In this document: positions 10,458-20,011 of the stretch, in pieces
Layout of the letters: each line of letters begins with the position of its first letter
How positions within the stretch are numbered: position 1 is the stretch's first letter
Assembly (NCBI RefSeq): GCF_007097395.1
Contig: NZ_VKDC01000001.1
Coordinates: 255,501 to 319,500, forward strand
Direction: 5' to 3'
Length of the DNA stretch: 64,000 nucleotides
From: Fulvivirga sp. M361
GTDB lineage: Bacteria > Bacteroidota > Bacteroidia > Cytophagales > Cyclobacteriaceae
The notes under the pieces: model-generated
Database searches by the model: none
What the model was told of the DNA's origin: nothing
What the model saw: the letters and a program-made list of their open reading frames with translations, nothing else
Translations under genes and position numbers: made by a program

Positions 10458-11597
10458 ATGAGAAGCATTGCAAGAAAAAATGGTCATTTAATCATCGTAG
10501 TTATCCTTACTGTCATTGGAAGCACGGGCTATGCCCAGGTGGGTATCGGAACCCAAACACCCGACACTTCATCGGAACTGGAGATCCGCTCTTCCGATAA
10601 GGGGATACTGATCCCGCGACTTTCCAGTCAGGACCTGGTTACTAACCCTGCGGAAGGTCTTTTGATCTATAATACCACAGAAGAGAAGTTCTATTATTAC
10701 AATGGCACAAAATGGCAGGAACTTAGCCCGTGGGATTACCGGCAGGGGAGCAATGCAGCGGATGAGGATGATGTGATCGTGAACTTTAATAACGATAGTA
10801 ATGCAGGAATAGATTCATCCACTCCACAAAGTAAATTAAGCGTGGGCGGTAACGTCTCTATTGGTACTACTTACTCTGATAATAACGCTGCCCCAGCCAA
10901 TGGATTGATCGTTGAAGGAAACGTAGGAATTGGCACAACTAACCCTGGAACGAATGCACTCTCTGTAAACGGAGCAGTGAACATCCAGAATAATTTGACA
11001 GTAACCGGTACGATTGACGGGATAGGCACAGTTCCGGAGGGAGGGATTATCATGTGGAGTGGAAACGTGACTGCCTCCTTTGAAACTAATGGTTCGGGAA
11101 GGACTGGTACCCAGTATGAGGGATGGGCACTATGCAATGGAAATAACAATACTCCCAATCTAAGTGGAAGATTTATTGTTGCCTATGATCAGAATGGTTC
11201 TGCAACTCCTGTCAATGGCGGTGGTAAGCAGATCAACTATGGAGCAGTTGGAAATACAGGAGGGAGTGATACTCATCAATTGAGCATTGGAGAAATGCCA
11301 TCGCATAATCATAGACTAACTATAAGTAATAGCGGAAGACATCAGCATAACGCATTGATCGATTCCGGAAGAGAAGGGGATTATGAAACCGATCCCGGGG
11401 GGGGGGGTAGTATGTGGATGGATGATGACGCAGGAAGTCGCCAACGTAATGACAACCCGGTCGCTAACGGGTTTTTACCTACCACATTTGAAGGCTCTCA
11501 CAGTCATTCAGGATCTATAGGATCCAGTGGGAGTAACGAAACGCACGAAAACAGGCCAGCTTATTATGTATTGGCCTTTATTATGAGAACAAATTGA
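10458..11597 (+). CDS. Tail-fibre-like surface protein with collar-type C-terminal domain (copy 1)
   Basis: The protein has 379 residues with a signal peptide ending GYAQ. It then has the Bacteroidota head segment VGIGTQTPDTSSELEIRSSD and IYNTTEEKFYYYNGTKWQEL, a VGIGTTNPG-type repeat region, and a C-terminal domain resembling phage tail-collar proteins (GWALCNG, a GRF motif, MPSHNH, ENRPAYYVLAFIM). Such proteins are usually trimeric adhesive fibres. The next gene is a clear paralog, so this is a tandem duplication. An uninterrupted run of eleven G (11397-11407) lies inside the coding region and is read as Gly codons after DP; a one-base slip there would truncate the collar domain. Confidence 0.85.
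   Translation: MRSIARKNGHLIIVVILTVIGSTGYAQVGIGTQTPDTSSELEIRSSDKGILIPRLSSQDLVTNPAEGLLIYNTTEEKFYYYNGTKWQELSPWDYRQGSNAADEDDVIVNFNNDSNAGIDSSTPQSKLSVGGNVSIGTTYSDNNAAPANGLIVEGNVGIGTTNPGTNALSVNGAVNIQNNLTVTGTIDGIGTVPEGGIIMWSGNVTASFETNGSGRTGTQYEGWALCNGNNNTPNLSGRFIVAYDQNGSATPVNGGGKQINYGAVGNTGGSDTHQLSIGEMPSHNHRLTISNSGRHQHNALIDSGREGDYETDPGGGGSMWMDDDAGSRQRNDNPVANGFLPTTFEGSHSHSGSIGSSGSNETHENRPAYYVLAFIMRTN
11397..11407 (+). repeat. G11 homopolymer inside a coding region
   Basis: Eleven consecutive G residues occur in frame in the first collar-type gene. Runs of this length are prone to slipped-strand mispairing and to sequencing error. At the present length the frame stays open to the end of the gene. Confidence 0.9.
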
Positions 11598-11607
11598 TCT
11601 TAGGGTT

Positions 11608-12644
11608 ATGGAGAAAGTGTTAACTATACTATTATTTGTTTTGTTATGCAGTGTTGCGTATGCCCAGATGGGGATAGGAATACAAACGCCTTATGCATCA
11701 GCGGAACTGGAGGTTGTCTCGTCGGATAAAGGGATATTAATACCTCGGCTAACCAGTCAGGATCTGGTCTCCAATCCTGCGGAAGGACTTTTAATATACA
11801 ATACTACCGAAGGGAAGTTTTACTGTTACGATGGTTCGGAATGGCAGGAGCTAAGTCCGTGGGATTACCGACAGGGAAGCACCGCCGCGGATGAGGAGGA
11901 TCTGGTGGTTAATTTCACCAATGCTACTACCAATGCAGGAATAGCTTCTTTCAATCCGCAAAGTAAGTTAAGTATAGGGGGAAATGCAGCCATCGGTTCT
12001 TCCTATACCGGTTCAAATGCAGCTCCAAGTGACGGATTACTTGTAGAGGGAAATGTAGGACTGGGTACTACAAACCCGGGTACTCATAAACTGGACGTCA
12101 ACGGCACCTCGGATTTTACCGGTGACATGACCATTACAGGAGAAGTCGCAGAAGGGGTACAGTTCCTATTGGTTCTATCATGATGTGGAGTGGTTCACCG
12201 CTGAGTTTGCCTCCGGGCTGGGCGCTGTGCAATGGGTCGGGTAACTATCTGGACTTTCAGGGAGTGACCCGGAACATACCTGATCTGAGGGGTCGATTTA
12301 ATGTAGGGTATGACCCCGGCAACGGTTCCTACAATGATATAGGCGATCAGGGTGGAGCAGCATCGGTTACATTGACGGTTTCCCAGATCCCCTCACACAA
12401 TCATGGAGGGTCTACCTCTACCGATGGAAACCACACCCATACTGTTACGGATCAATACAGGCCCACAACACTTTTGAACGGATCTAATTTTGACAGACAA
12501 GGAGTTGAGAATTACCTGACCAGAGTTACGCATACCACAAGCACGGATGGAAACCATTCTCATACTATAAATTCCCAGGGAGGAGGATTACATGAAAATC
12601 GCCCTCCTTATTATACATTGGCGTACATTATAAGGGTGAATTAA
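11608..12644 (+). pseudogene. Tail-fibre-like collar protein (copy 2), interrupted by a frameshift
   Basis: This is a paralog of the preceding gene with the same signal peptide, IPRL-x-SQDL head, WQELSPWDYRQGS segment and collar-type end (GWALCNG, IPSHNH, ENRPPYYTLAYII). The first frame (11608-12183, 191 residues) breaks off in a non-homologous tail and stops at 12181-12183. The second frame resumes at about 12156 and runs to 12644 as GTVPIGSIMMWSG, which matches GTVPEGGIIMWSG of copy 1. One extra G in the GGGG at 12154-12157 would restore one 345-residue protein. It could be a true mutation, a phase state, or a sequencing error. The stop overlaps the next start (TAATG). Confidence 0.8.
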
Positions 12645-15600
12645 TGATTGGAAAAGTACGATATCTTATTATTTTTCTCATAGCGATAAGCTATGTGAAC
12701 GAGGTATCTTATGCCCAAACCAACCTATACCTGAACGGAAGGTTATCGATCACTAACGGAAGTTCAGTGACCGTGAACGCTGATCTGATCAATCGTACGG
12801 GCGGGGATGTAGTTTTCATTAATGGAGGTGAGTTAAGAATTGAAGGGGACATCACCAATAATGGCGGTAATGTCTTGTTTGTGAATGCAGATGGCGAGGT
12901 GATCGTACAGGGAGCAGGAGATCAGCGCATCAACGGGATAGACCAGGTCGAATTCAATCACTTAACCTTAAATAAGTTAACGGGACAGGTGGTACTGGAT
13001 AATCCCATCAGCATTCGATCCGTACTGGAGTTCATCGCAGGACGCCTTTTTCTGAATACCCATAACGTAGACCTGGGTACAGGCGGTACCATTGTCGGTG
13101 AGAGTGATGCCAGTAATATTTATGGTTTTCCGGGATCAGTAATTGCCACAGGAAGATTTTTGAACACGCCTTCCGTAATGAATGATATTGCTGGAATGGG
13201 GTTGTTTATTGGTTCTGCACACAGCTACGGTCAGACCAACATCACACGCATACATAAGGTCCAGGAAAGCCCGGGAAATGGTAGTATTCAGCTCCACTTC
13301 CTTTTTGAACCTCAATTTGAAAATACCTCAACGAATGATCAGGTAGTGATACGCTACCAGCAATACCAGGTGGGAGGACTGGATGAGGCGAATTTCGGTG
13401 TATGGAAAAGTATCAACAGGGGAGTGGTATGGGAAAAATACCAGGATTCGGCAGATCCTGTGGCCAATACGGTTTCAGGGGCAGAGGTAGCAGATATTAC
13501 TACCAATACCATTTATACGGTAACGGAATTGGATTGTAATACATTGCCCCCCGTGCAGGTAGGCGATCCCGTTCAGGCATTATGTACCGGCAATTCGATC
13601 AGGCTCGATGCTGGCGGAACAGGACTTATTTACCAATGGTTCAAAGATGGGGTGTTGCTGGACACCGAGACCACTGAGTTTCTGGATGTCAATACTCCGG
13701 GTATATACCGGGTAGTAGGTACTACTTCTAATGGTTGTGTTGCCGAAGATCAGGTGGAGATCCAGGAGAAAGCATTACCTGTTGCCAACTTTACAGTTCC
13801 GCCGGGATGTGTATTGAGTAATGTTAACTTTACCAATACTTCGACTTCCTTGGATGGAACTATGACTTTCCTGTGGGATTTTGGAGATGGCATCACAAGC
13901 ACGGAAGTAAATCCTTCACATGCCTATCAGACCGACGGTATTTTCACGGTCAGGCTTACGGCGACTTCTACCTTTGGTTGTGAAAATATATTTCAAGATG
14001 ATGTAGTGATAGCACCGCTTCCTGAGGCTGCCTTTGAAGTTATTGAGGTTTGTGAAGGAGAGGCTACGCAGTTCCATGATCAGTCGACGGTTCCCGCAGG
14101 CTTTTCGATCATCAATTACCTTTGGACTTTTGGTGATGGAAATAGCTCAGGGGATTCAAGCCCTCAGCATACCTATGCTACGGAAGGGGTCTATATCGCT
14201 GCATTAAGGGTTATCTCAAACGCAGGATGTGTTGACCAGATCACAAAAAATGTGATCGTGAGGGAACAACCTGTTGCAGACTTCAGTGCATTGCCCGTCT
14301 GTTCAACGAATGTTATAGAATTTACAAATCAGAGTACATCCACTGCAGAGCTGGATTTTCTATGGGATTTTGGGAATGGAGAAACTTCTCTTTTTGAAAG
14401 CCCTACGGTAACGTTTGAGGAAACCGGAACTTTCCCTGTTACATTGACGATCACCAACCCCTTTGGTTGTCAGGATGTCATTACCAGAGATGTAGATATT
14501 TTGGTCCCCGAACCTATTCTGTCTCCTGAAATTATAACCTGTGGCACGTCCCTTACCATCGATGCTGATCCTGACGGTGTGTTTGCCGGAAGTGATTTTC
14601 TTTGGTCTACTCAGGAGACCATGCCTTCCATTGAGGTGACTTCAAACGGAGTGTATACCGTTATGGTAACCCGATCTCCTTCCTGCCAGCTTATTGGAAG
14701 TACATTTGTCAGGCTAAATGTACCTGTGGTTATTGAGTTACCCGATAATATCCAGGGTTGCGATAGTGAAACGCTGGATGCAGGCTTCTTTTCGGGAGCT
14801 ACTTATCGCTGGTCTACCGGAGAAACCACAAGAACAATTGATGTGACAAGTTCAGATCTTTATTCCATAGAAGTGACCGATAGAAATAACTGCATAACCT
14901 CTAAAACAGTGAACGTGACCATTAATGAAAGCCTGGTGGTCGATCTGGGGGAAGATCAGTTCCTGTGTCCGGGGGAAGAGGCTACGCTGGATGCCGGAAA
15001 TCCGGGTAACAACTACCTGTGGAGTGACGGATCCACCGGACAGACACTGACCACCAGTATTTCAAATGAATATTGGGTGGAGGTCACGTCGCCGTCAACC
15101 GGCTGCACAACGAGAGACAATGTTCAGGTGTTTATCTACGATGATTTTGAAGTAGACCTTGGGCCTGATCGTATTGTATGCAAGGGGAGTCCGGTTATGA
15201 TTGATGCCGGTATGAATGATGTTACTTATGAATGGAGCGGACCATCCGGTTTTTCAGGAAATACACTAGAAGTGGTCGCTGAACTTCCGGGTAGATATTG
15301 GGTCACAGTGACCAACAGCAACGGCTGCCAGGCTGCTGATACACTGCTTTTGGAAGAATCTATCGAAACGATCGAGGCTTTTTTCCTGGCCGGCAGTCTC
15401 GTGGATGTTGGGGACACGATTCAGTTCATTAACCTGTCTGTTCCTACACCGTCAGCACAGGTATGGGATTTTGGGGATAACATCACTTCTACGGATTTTG
15501 AACCTACCCATACATATCTTATCGAAGGGTCTTATGATGTGAACCTTACGGTCACCAATGGCACTTGCACCAATACCCTGACGAAGGTTATAACGGTGAG

Positions 15601-15901
15601 GCCATTACGTAGAGATGCCGATGTCGGTGATGAGCCGTTTGTGCTTCCCAAGATCGTGTCTCTGAAAGTATTTCCTAACCCTGTGGAACGGAACCTTGTA
15701 CTTGAATTGGAAGCGAGCCGTGAAAGCAATATTTATGTAGATATTGTGAATCTGAATGGCCAGGTACTGCTTTCCAGTGAATGGGACAAGGCAACCGAAG
15801 TGCAAACCACTTTCAATTTAAGTAATGTGGCCGACGGTGTATACCTGCTACGTGCAAAGGTTGGGAAGGACGTCAGAATGCTAAGGGTAATGAAGAAATG
15901 A
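12644..15901 (+). CDS. Multi-PKD surface protein with type A T9SS sorting domain
   Basis: The 1085-residue product has a signal peptide (ending SYAQ), an N-terminal strand-rich region with NNGG-type turns like a right-handed beta-helix (about 25-160), an Ig-like unit near 310-375, and PKD repeats marked by WDFGDG/WTFGDG/WDFGNG (about 380-630). Four SP-like Ig units with W-S-x-G-x-T cores follow (about 635-930), then a final PKD (about 945-1005) and a C-terminal sorting domain (about 1010-1085) containing VFPNPV, LNGQVL and DGVYLLRA. The last domain is the classic Por-secretion/type A signal, which is cleaved after export and anchors cargo to the surface. It is therefore a T9SS cargo, probably an adhesin or a structural subunit. 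Confidence 0.93.
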   Translation: MIGKVRYLIIFLIAISYVNEVSYAQTNLYLNGRLSITNGSSVTVNADLINRTGGDVVFINGGELRIEGDITNNGGNVLFVNADGEVIVQGAGDQRINGIDQVEFNHLTLNKLTGQVVLDNPISIRSVLEFIAGRLFLNTHNVDLGTGGTIVGESDASNIYGFPGSVIATGRFLNTPSVMNDIAGMGLFIGSAHSYGQTNITRIHKVQESPGNGSIQLHFLFEPQFENTSTNDQVVIRYQQYQVGGLDEANFGVWKSINRGVVWEKYQDSADPVANTVSGAEVADITTNTIYTVTELDCNTLPPVQVGDPVQALCTGNSIRLDAGGTGLIYQWFKDGVLLDTETTEFLDVNTPGIYRVVGTTSNGCVAEDQVEIQEKALPVANFTVPPGCVLSNVNFTNTSTSLDGTMTFLWDFGDGITSTEVNPSHAYQTDGIFTVRLTATSTFGCENIFQDDVVIAPLPEAAFEVIEVCEGEATQFHDQSTVPAGFSIINYLWTFGDGNSSGDSSPQHTYATEGVYIAALRVISNAGCVDQITKNVIVREQPVADFSALPVCSTNVIEFTNQSTSTAELDFLWDFGNGETSLFESPTVTFEETGTFPVTLTITNPFGCQDVITRDVDILVPEPILSPEIITCGTSLTIDADPDGVFAGSDFLWSTQETMPSIEVTSNGVYTVMVTRSPSCQLIGSTFVRLNVPVVIELPDNIQGCDSETLDAGFFSGATYRWSTGETTRTIDVTSSDLYSIEVTDRNNCITSKTVNVTINESLVVDLGEDQFLCPGEEATLDAGNPGNNYLWSDGSTGQTLTTSISNEYWVEVTSPSTGCTTRDNVQVFIYDDFEVDLGPDRIVCKGSPVMIDAGMNDVTYEWSGPSGFSGNTLEVVAELPGRYWVTVTNSNGCQAADTLLLEESIETIEAFFLAGSLVDVGDTIQFINLSVPTPSAQVWDFGDNITSTDFEPTHTYLIEGSYDVNLTVTNGTCTNTLTKVITVRPLRRDADVGDEPFVLPKIVSLKVFPNPVERNLVLELEASRESNIYVDIVNLNGQVLLSSEWDKATEVQTTFNLSNVADGVYLLRAKVGKDVRMLRVMKK

Positions 15902-17010
15902 TGTACTCAATGGTTAACTATACTGTCATATATTTCCTGTTGAATTTCATAGGTAATGATGCAATACCGAAGTACTTTAAGCTTCAGGAAGAATGGCTGT
16001 ATGTGCCGGTAGTAGTACATGTGGTATACAGCGAAGAAAGTCAGAATATAAGTGACGCGCAGATCATTTCTCAGATCGATTTAATCAATAGGGATTATTC
16101 AAGAGCCAACAGCGATGCGGAACAGACGTTGGAGGCATTTAAGCCATTAGCGGCTAATACAAGGATCCAATTTTACCTGGCTCGCATTGATCCTTTGGGG
16201 AATCCCACAAATGGGATAACAAGGACCTCGACTACACATGGGGTGTTTGCGAATGAGGATATTCATTTCGCAGATCAGGGAGGGGCAGATGCCTGGAATC
16301 CATTGGAGTATCTAAACGTGTGGGTTTGTGACCTTCCACCAACCATATCAGGCCTGGCTTCTACTCCCGATCAGGCTAATGAAATGGAAGATGGGGTAGT
16401 AATTGATTTTGAAAGCTTTGGCACCATTGGCACCGTACAACCTCCCCATCACCTTGGAAGGACCATGACCCATGAGGTGGGACATTACCTCGGGCTTGAT
16501 CACACTTCCGGACGTATCGACGGATGTGAAGATGATGACGGGATTGAGGATACTCCTTTACAAAGTGCCTCCAATGGAAACTGTGATTTGGGCGCTAATT
16601 CATGTGGATCGACAGACATGACCCAGAACTTTATGAACCAGGCCGATGACGATTGTTTGAACCTTTTCACAGAAGGGCAAAAAGAAGTTATGAGAGATGC
16701 GCTAAGTACGGTCAGGAGCGAACTTATCACCAATGACAAAGGACGGCCCAGACGTATTACCTCTATCAGTCTGAGGTCGGAAAACAGAATGGAGGTCTAT
16801 CCTAATCCGTCCTATAACGGTGAGTTTTTTTTGGAACCTACTATTGAAAATAGCACGATCAAACTGGTAGACCTTTCGGGAAGGCCCGTTCCTTTTCAGA
16901 TAAGGCAGACCAACGATCGAAAAGTAATTACGATACATCAAACAGGTAGCTTTATACTTCAATGGAGAGAGCATAAAGAATTGATCACTACCAAATTGAT
17001 TAACAATTAG
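15898..17010 (+). CDS. M43 (pappalysin/cytophagalysin-type) zinc metalloprotease
   Basis: The 370-residue protein carries the extended zinc site HEVGHYLGLDH (His192, Glu193, His196, His202, counting from 15898). It also has downstream paired Cys and a Met-turn region (NFMNQADDDCLNLFTEGQ) typical of family M43, plus upstream HVVYSEESQNISDAQI and INRDYSRANSD motifs of that family. The C-terminal about 75 residues (VYPNPSYNGEFFLEP, LVDLSGR, TGSFILQW) look like a short type A sorting domain. The N-terminal hydrophobic stretch is weak for a signal peptide. Two adjacent ATGs overlap the previous stop (ATGATG at 15898). Within the operon it may process the neighbouring surface proteins, which is inference. 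Confidence 0.9.
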   Translation: MMYSMVNYTVIYFLLNFIGNDAIPKYFKLQEEWLYVPVVVHVVYSEESQNISDAQIISQIDLINRDYSRANSDAEQTLEAFKPLAANTRIQFYLARIDPLGNPTNGITRTSTTHGVFANEDIHFADQGGADAWNPLEYLNVWVCDLPPTISGLASTPDQANEMEDGVVIDFESFGTIGTVQPPHHLGRTMTHEVGHYLGLDHTSGRIDGCEDDDGIEDTPLQSASNGNCDLGANSCGSTDMTQNFMNQADDDCLNLFTEGQKEVMRDALSTVRSELITNDKGRPRRITSISLRSENRMEVYPNPSYNGEFFLEPTIENSTIKLVDLSGRPVPFQIRQTNDRKVITIHQTGSFILQWREHKELITTKLINN

Positions 17011-17013
17011 AAC

Positions 17014-20004
17014 ATGAGGCCTATGAAAAAATACATTTACATCCTGTCACTTGTGTTCACGTTTAATTTTGGATTACAGGTCATAGCGCAGCCATGCCTC
17101 AGTGGCTGGCAGTATACCGTTCCCATAACCATCGACAATTCAGGAGGAGCCTTGCTGAATAATTACCAGGTGGAGATCGTCCTGAATACCAGGTTGTTGA
17201 TCCTGGACGGTAAAATGCAGATCGACGGAGATGACATTCGTTTGCTCGATAATGGAGGAAGCGCATTGCCTTACTGGATCGAGACAGAAACATTCAATTC
17301 GAACGCCTCAAGCATTTGGGTGAAAATACCTTCCATTGCTGCCAATTCTTCCGGTACCATCTATCTTTATTATGGTAATCCTTCGGCAAGATTGTCCAGT
17401 TCAGCTAATTTTGTGTTTGACTTTTTTGACGATTTTAAGGATGTTTCCGTAAATGGCACAATCTGGGCGATTTGCGGAACGCCTACCACTGCCAATGATC
17501 AACTTACCCTTTCTTCGGGTGATCAATTGATCAGCAATAGTACATTTCCCAATCCTCATGTGATCGAATTGTGGCTGAATGACCTTCCCGGAAACCTTGA
17601 TAACGGTGAGATGCTCTTTGGGCAATTTAATGGCAGCGAGGGATATGCCATGACCTTTCAGCAAGCCAGCCCTTTTCAGTCTTTAAGGCTGACAAAATTT
17701 GCTGCCGGAGCCTGCTTTTCTTTTACAGAAGAAAGCTCTATCCTGTCTCAGAGCGCAGGTGAAACCACAGGGGTCTGGTCATTTAACTGGCCTGGCGCAG
17801 GAAATCAACAGTTTAGCTGGCCGGGAGGGACCTATTCCAGGGCGAATACAGACTTTACACTTCCATTATCTTCTTCCATAGCGCTTGGTAACATAGACAT
17901 TAATTCCAACATTAATATTCGCTGGGTAAGAGTACGTCAATATACTTCGAACTCGCCTACAGTTTCTTTAGGGAGTGAAACCGTTTCCGTGACCAATATT
18001 ACCGCTTCTAACAGCGGAGTTGCCTGCCAGGGTAATAATGTTACGCTCTCTGCCACAGAGGTGAGTGGAGCCACCTACACATGGGAGAACAGCGGGGGAG
18101 TAGTAGGGAGTACCAGGGAATTGGTGCTAACGAACGTCACACCTGCCGATACCGATTTGTATACCGTAATAGTCAATGGCTTAGGTGGATGCTCTTCAGC
18201 AGTGGCTAGCACTACTGTAACGGTTAATGCCACGAGTGTAACCGGAACGATCACCGGTGATGCAGAGGTGTGCTTTGGTGACAATAACGGAGTGGTTACG
18301 CTATCAGGAAATACAGGGAGCACTTTTGTTTGGGAATCATCGCTTACCGGTGAATCTCCCTGGAGCATATTGGATATCACTACGTCAACCTTAGAATATA
18401 CCAACCTGATCCTCACTACCTATTATCGTGTGAGGGTAAGCAACGGGTCATGTCCATCCGCAACCTCTAACCGGGTAAAGATAACGGTAGATACTGAAAC
18501 AGATCCTGGCGTTTTGTCTGGCCCGGCCGATGTATGTACAGGTACCAATTCAGGCACCCTGACCCTTTCCAATAATATCGGGGATGTGCTAAGGTGGCAA
18601 ACGTCAACGAATGGAGGCATCACGTGGAGGGATGTGGCCAATACTACCACTACGCTTGATTTTAATGACATTTCTACCAATACCTTATATAGGGTGGAAG
18701 TGCAGGACGGTGTATGTGATCCACGTTTCACAGATCCTTTCCAGGTGGAAGCCAATGAGATCCCGGTGGCGGATTTTATCGTAAATGAAGTATGTGCCGG
18801 TTCCCCACTTCAATTCCAGAATGAGTCATTTGTTACCTCGGGCTTTATACAATCCTACTTCTGGGAGTTTGCGCCCGGGCGGAACTCGGCCGTGTCTGAT
18901 CCGACCATCGTTTTTGATGCTTCAGGCATTTTTGATGTTACACTTACGGTAACGAGTAATAACCAATGCAGTGGTTCAGTAACCATTCCGGTCACCGTCA
19001 ATAAAGTTCCGCAGCCTGCCTTTAGTTCTACTCCCACATGTGATGGTGAGATCACCCTGTTCACGAATGAAAGTACATTAGGTACAGGAAGTATCATTTC
19101 CTATCTATGGAATTTTGGTGATGGTACGTCATCCACTAGCGAGAATCCACAGAAGCAATACATTAACCCGGGGAATTATATGGTCATCCTTGAGGCAACA
19201 TCTGATAGTGATTGTCTGAACACTATTGCACAAACCGTCACAGTGGACCCATTGCCGGTCGCCAATTTTGATGTCAATGATGCCTGTCTGGGGGAGTCGG
19301 TCCTTATTAATAATACTACCTTCTTTAACGGAAGCCGGATCAGTTATAAATGGGATTTTGGTAATAGTGAAAGCAGTACACAGATCAATCCTAATTTTAC
19401 GTATAGCGTTTCCGGTGTATACCAGGTCACCCTTGCGGCTACGTCTGACCAGGGATGTGTTGACCAGATCTCAAAATCCATTACGGTGATCGATTTTCAG
19501 GGGGTATCTGCCGGTAATGATCAGACGATCGAAGGTGGTGCCAGTGTCCAACTGACCGCCTCCGGAGGGCAGTCCTATCGATGGTCTCCCGGAGAGACAC
19601 TTACGAACGCTTTGATCGCCAATCCCATTGCTACGCCAACGGTTACTACCACCTATACTGTTGAGGGCACTAACTTTCTCGGATGCATTGACCGGGATAG
19701 TGTTACGATCTTTGTCAATGAGAATTTTGACGTAGACATCAGCAACGTCCTGACCCCCAACGGAGATGGGGCGAATGACTTCTGGGTCATCACCAATATT
19801 GATGTGATCCCGGATCCTGTCGTCCAGGTATTTGACCGGAATGGTGTAGAAGTGTTTTCCAGCACTACTTACAATAATGACTGGGAGGGAACCAGAGGTA
19901 GCGATATTCTTCCCGATGGTACCTATTACTATGTGATCACCTCGGAAAGCAGTGGAGCTGCTTTCAAGGGAGCATTGACGATCATAAGAAACAATGGAAA
20001 TTAA
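17014..20004 (+). CDS. DUF2341/Ig/PKD surface protein with type B (CHU_C) T9SS sorting domain
   Basis: The protein has 996 residues. A signal peptide (to about residue 27) is followed by a DUF2341-type domain (WQYTVPITIDNSGG, LPYWIETE, IYLYYGNPSA), a lectin-like jelly-roll segment (about 140-320) and Ig-like units with C-x-G-x-N repeats (about 330-570). Three PKD-like repeats (about 580-830), one more Ig unit and the C-terminal gliding-motility type B domain (about 908-996) follow. That last domain contains LTPNGDGANDFWVI, VQVFDRNGVEVF and LPDGTYYYVI. Type B substrates are characteristically encoded next to a PorP/SprF partner, which is exactly what follows. A second in-frame ATG at 17023 (MKKYIYI) fits the signal peptide equally well. 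Confidence 0.93.
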   Translation: MRPMKKYIYILSLVFTFNFGLQVIAQPCLSGWQYTVPITIDNSGGALLNNYQVEIVLNTRLLILDGKMQIDGDDIRLLDNGGSALPYWIETETFNSNASSIWVKIPSIAANSSGTIYLYYGNPSARLSSSANFVFDFFDDFKDVSVNGTIWAICGTPTTANDQLTLSSGDQLISNSTFPNPHVIELWLNDLPGNLDNGEMLFGQFNGSEGYAMTFQQASPFQSLRLTKFAAGACFSFTEESSILSQSAGETTGVWSFNWPGAGNQQFSWPGGTYSRANTDFTLPLSSSIALGNIDINSNINIRWVRVRQYTSNSPTVSLGSETVSVTNITASNSGVACQGNNVTLSATEVSGATYTWENSGGVVGSTRELVLTNVTPADTDLYTVIVNGLGGCSSAVASTTVTVNATSVTGTITGDAEVCFGDNNGVVTLSGNTGSTFVWESSLTGESPWSILDITTSTLEYTNLILTTYYRVRVSNGSCPSATSNRVKITVDTETDPGVLSGPADVCTGTNSGTLTLSNNIGDVLRWQTSTNGGITWRDVANTTTTLDFNDISTNTLYRVEVQDGVCDPRFTDPFQVEANEIPVADFIVNEVCAGSPLQFQNESFVTSGFIQSYFWEFAPGRNSAVSDPTIVFDASGIFDVTLTVTSNNQCSGSVTIPVTVNKVPQPAFSSTPTCDGEITLFTNESTLGTGSIISYLWNFGDGTSSTSENPQKQYINPGNYMVILEATSDSDCLNTIAQTVTVDPLPVANFDVNDACLGESVLINNTTFFNGSRISYKWDFGNSESSTQINPNFTYSVSGVYQVTLAATSDQGCVDQISKSITVIDFQGVSAGNDQTIEGGASVQLTASGGQSYRWSPGETLTNALIANPIATPTVTTTYTVEGTNFLGCIDRDSVTIFVNENFDVDISNVLTPNGDGANDFWVITNIDVIPDPVVQVFDRNGVEVFSSTTYNNDWEGTRGSDILPDGTYYYVITSESSGAAFKGALTIIRNNGN

Positions 20005-20011
20005 ACGGGTT

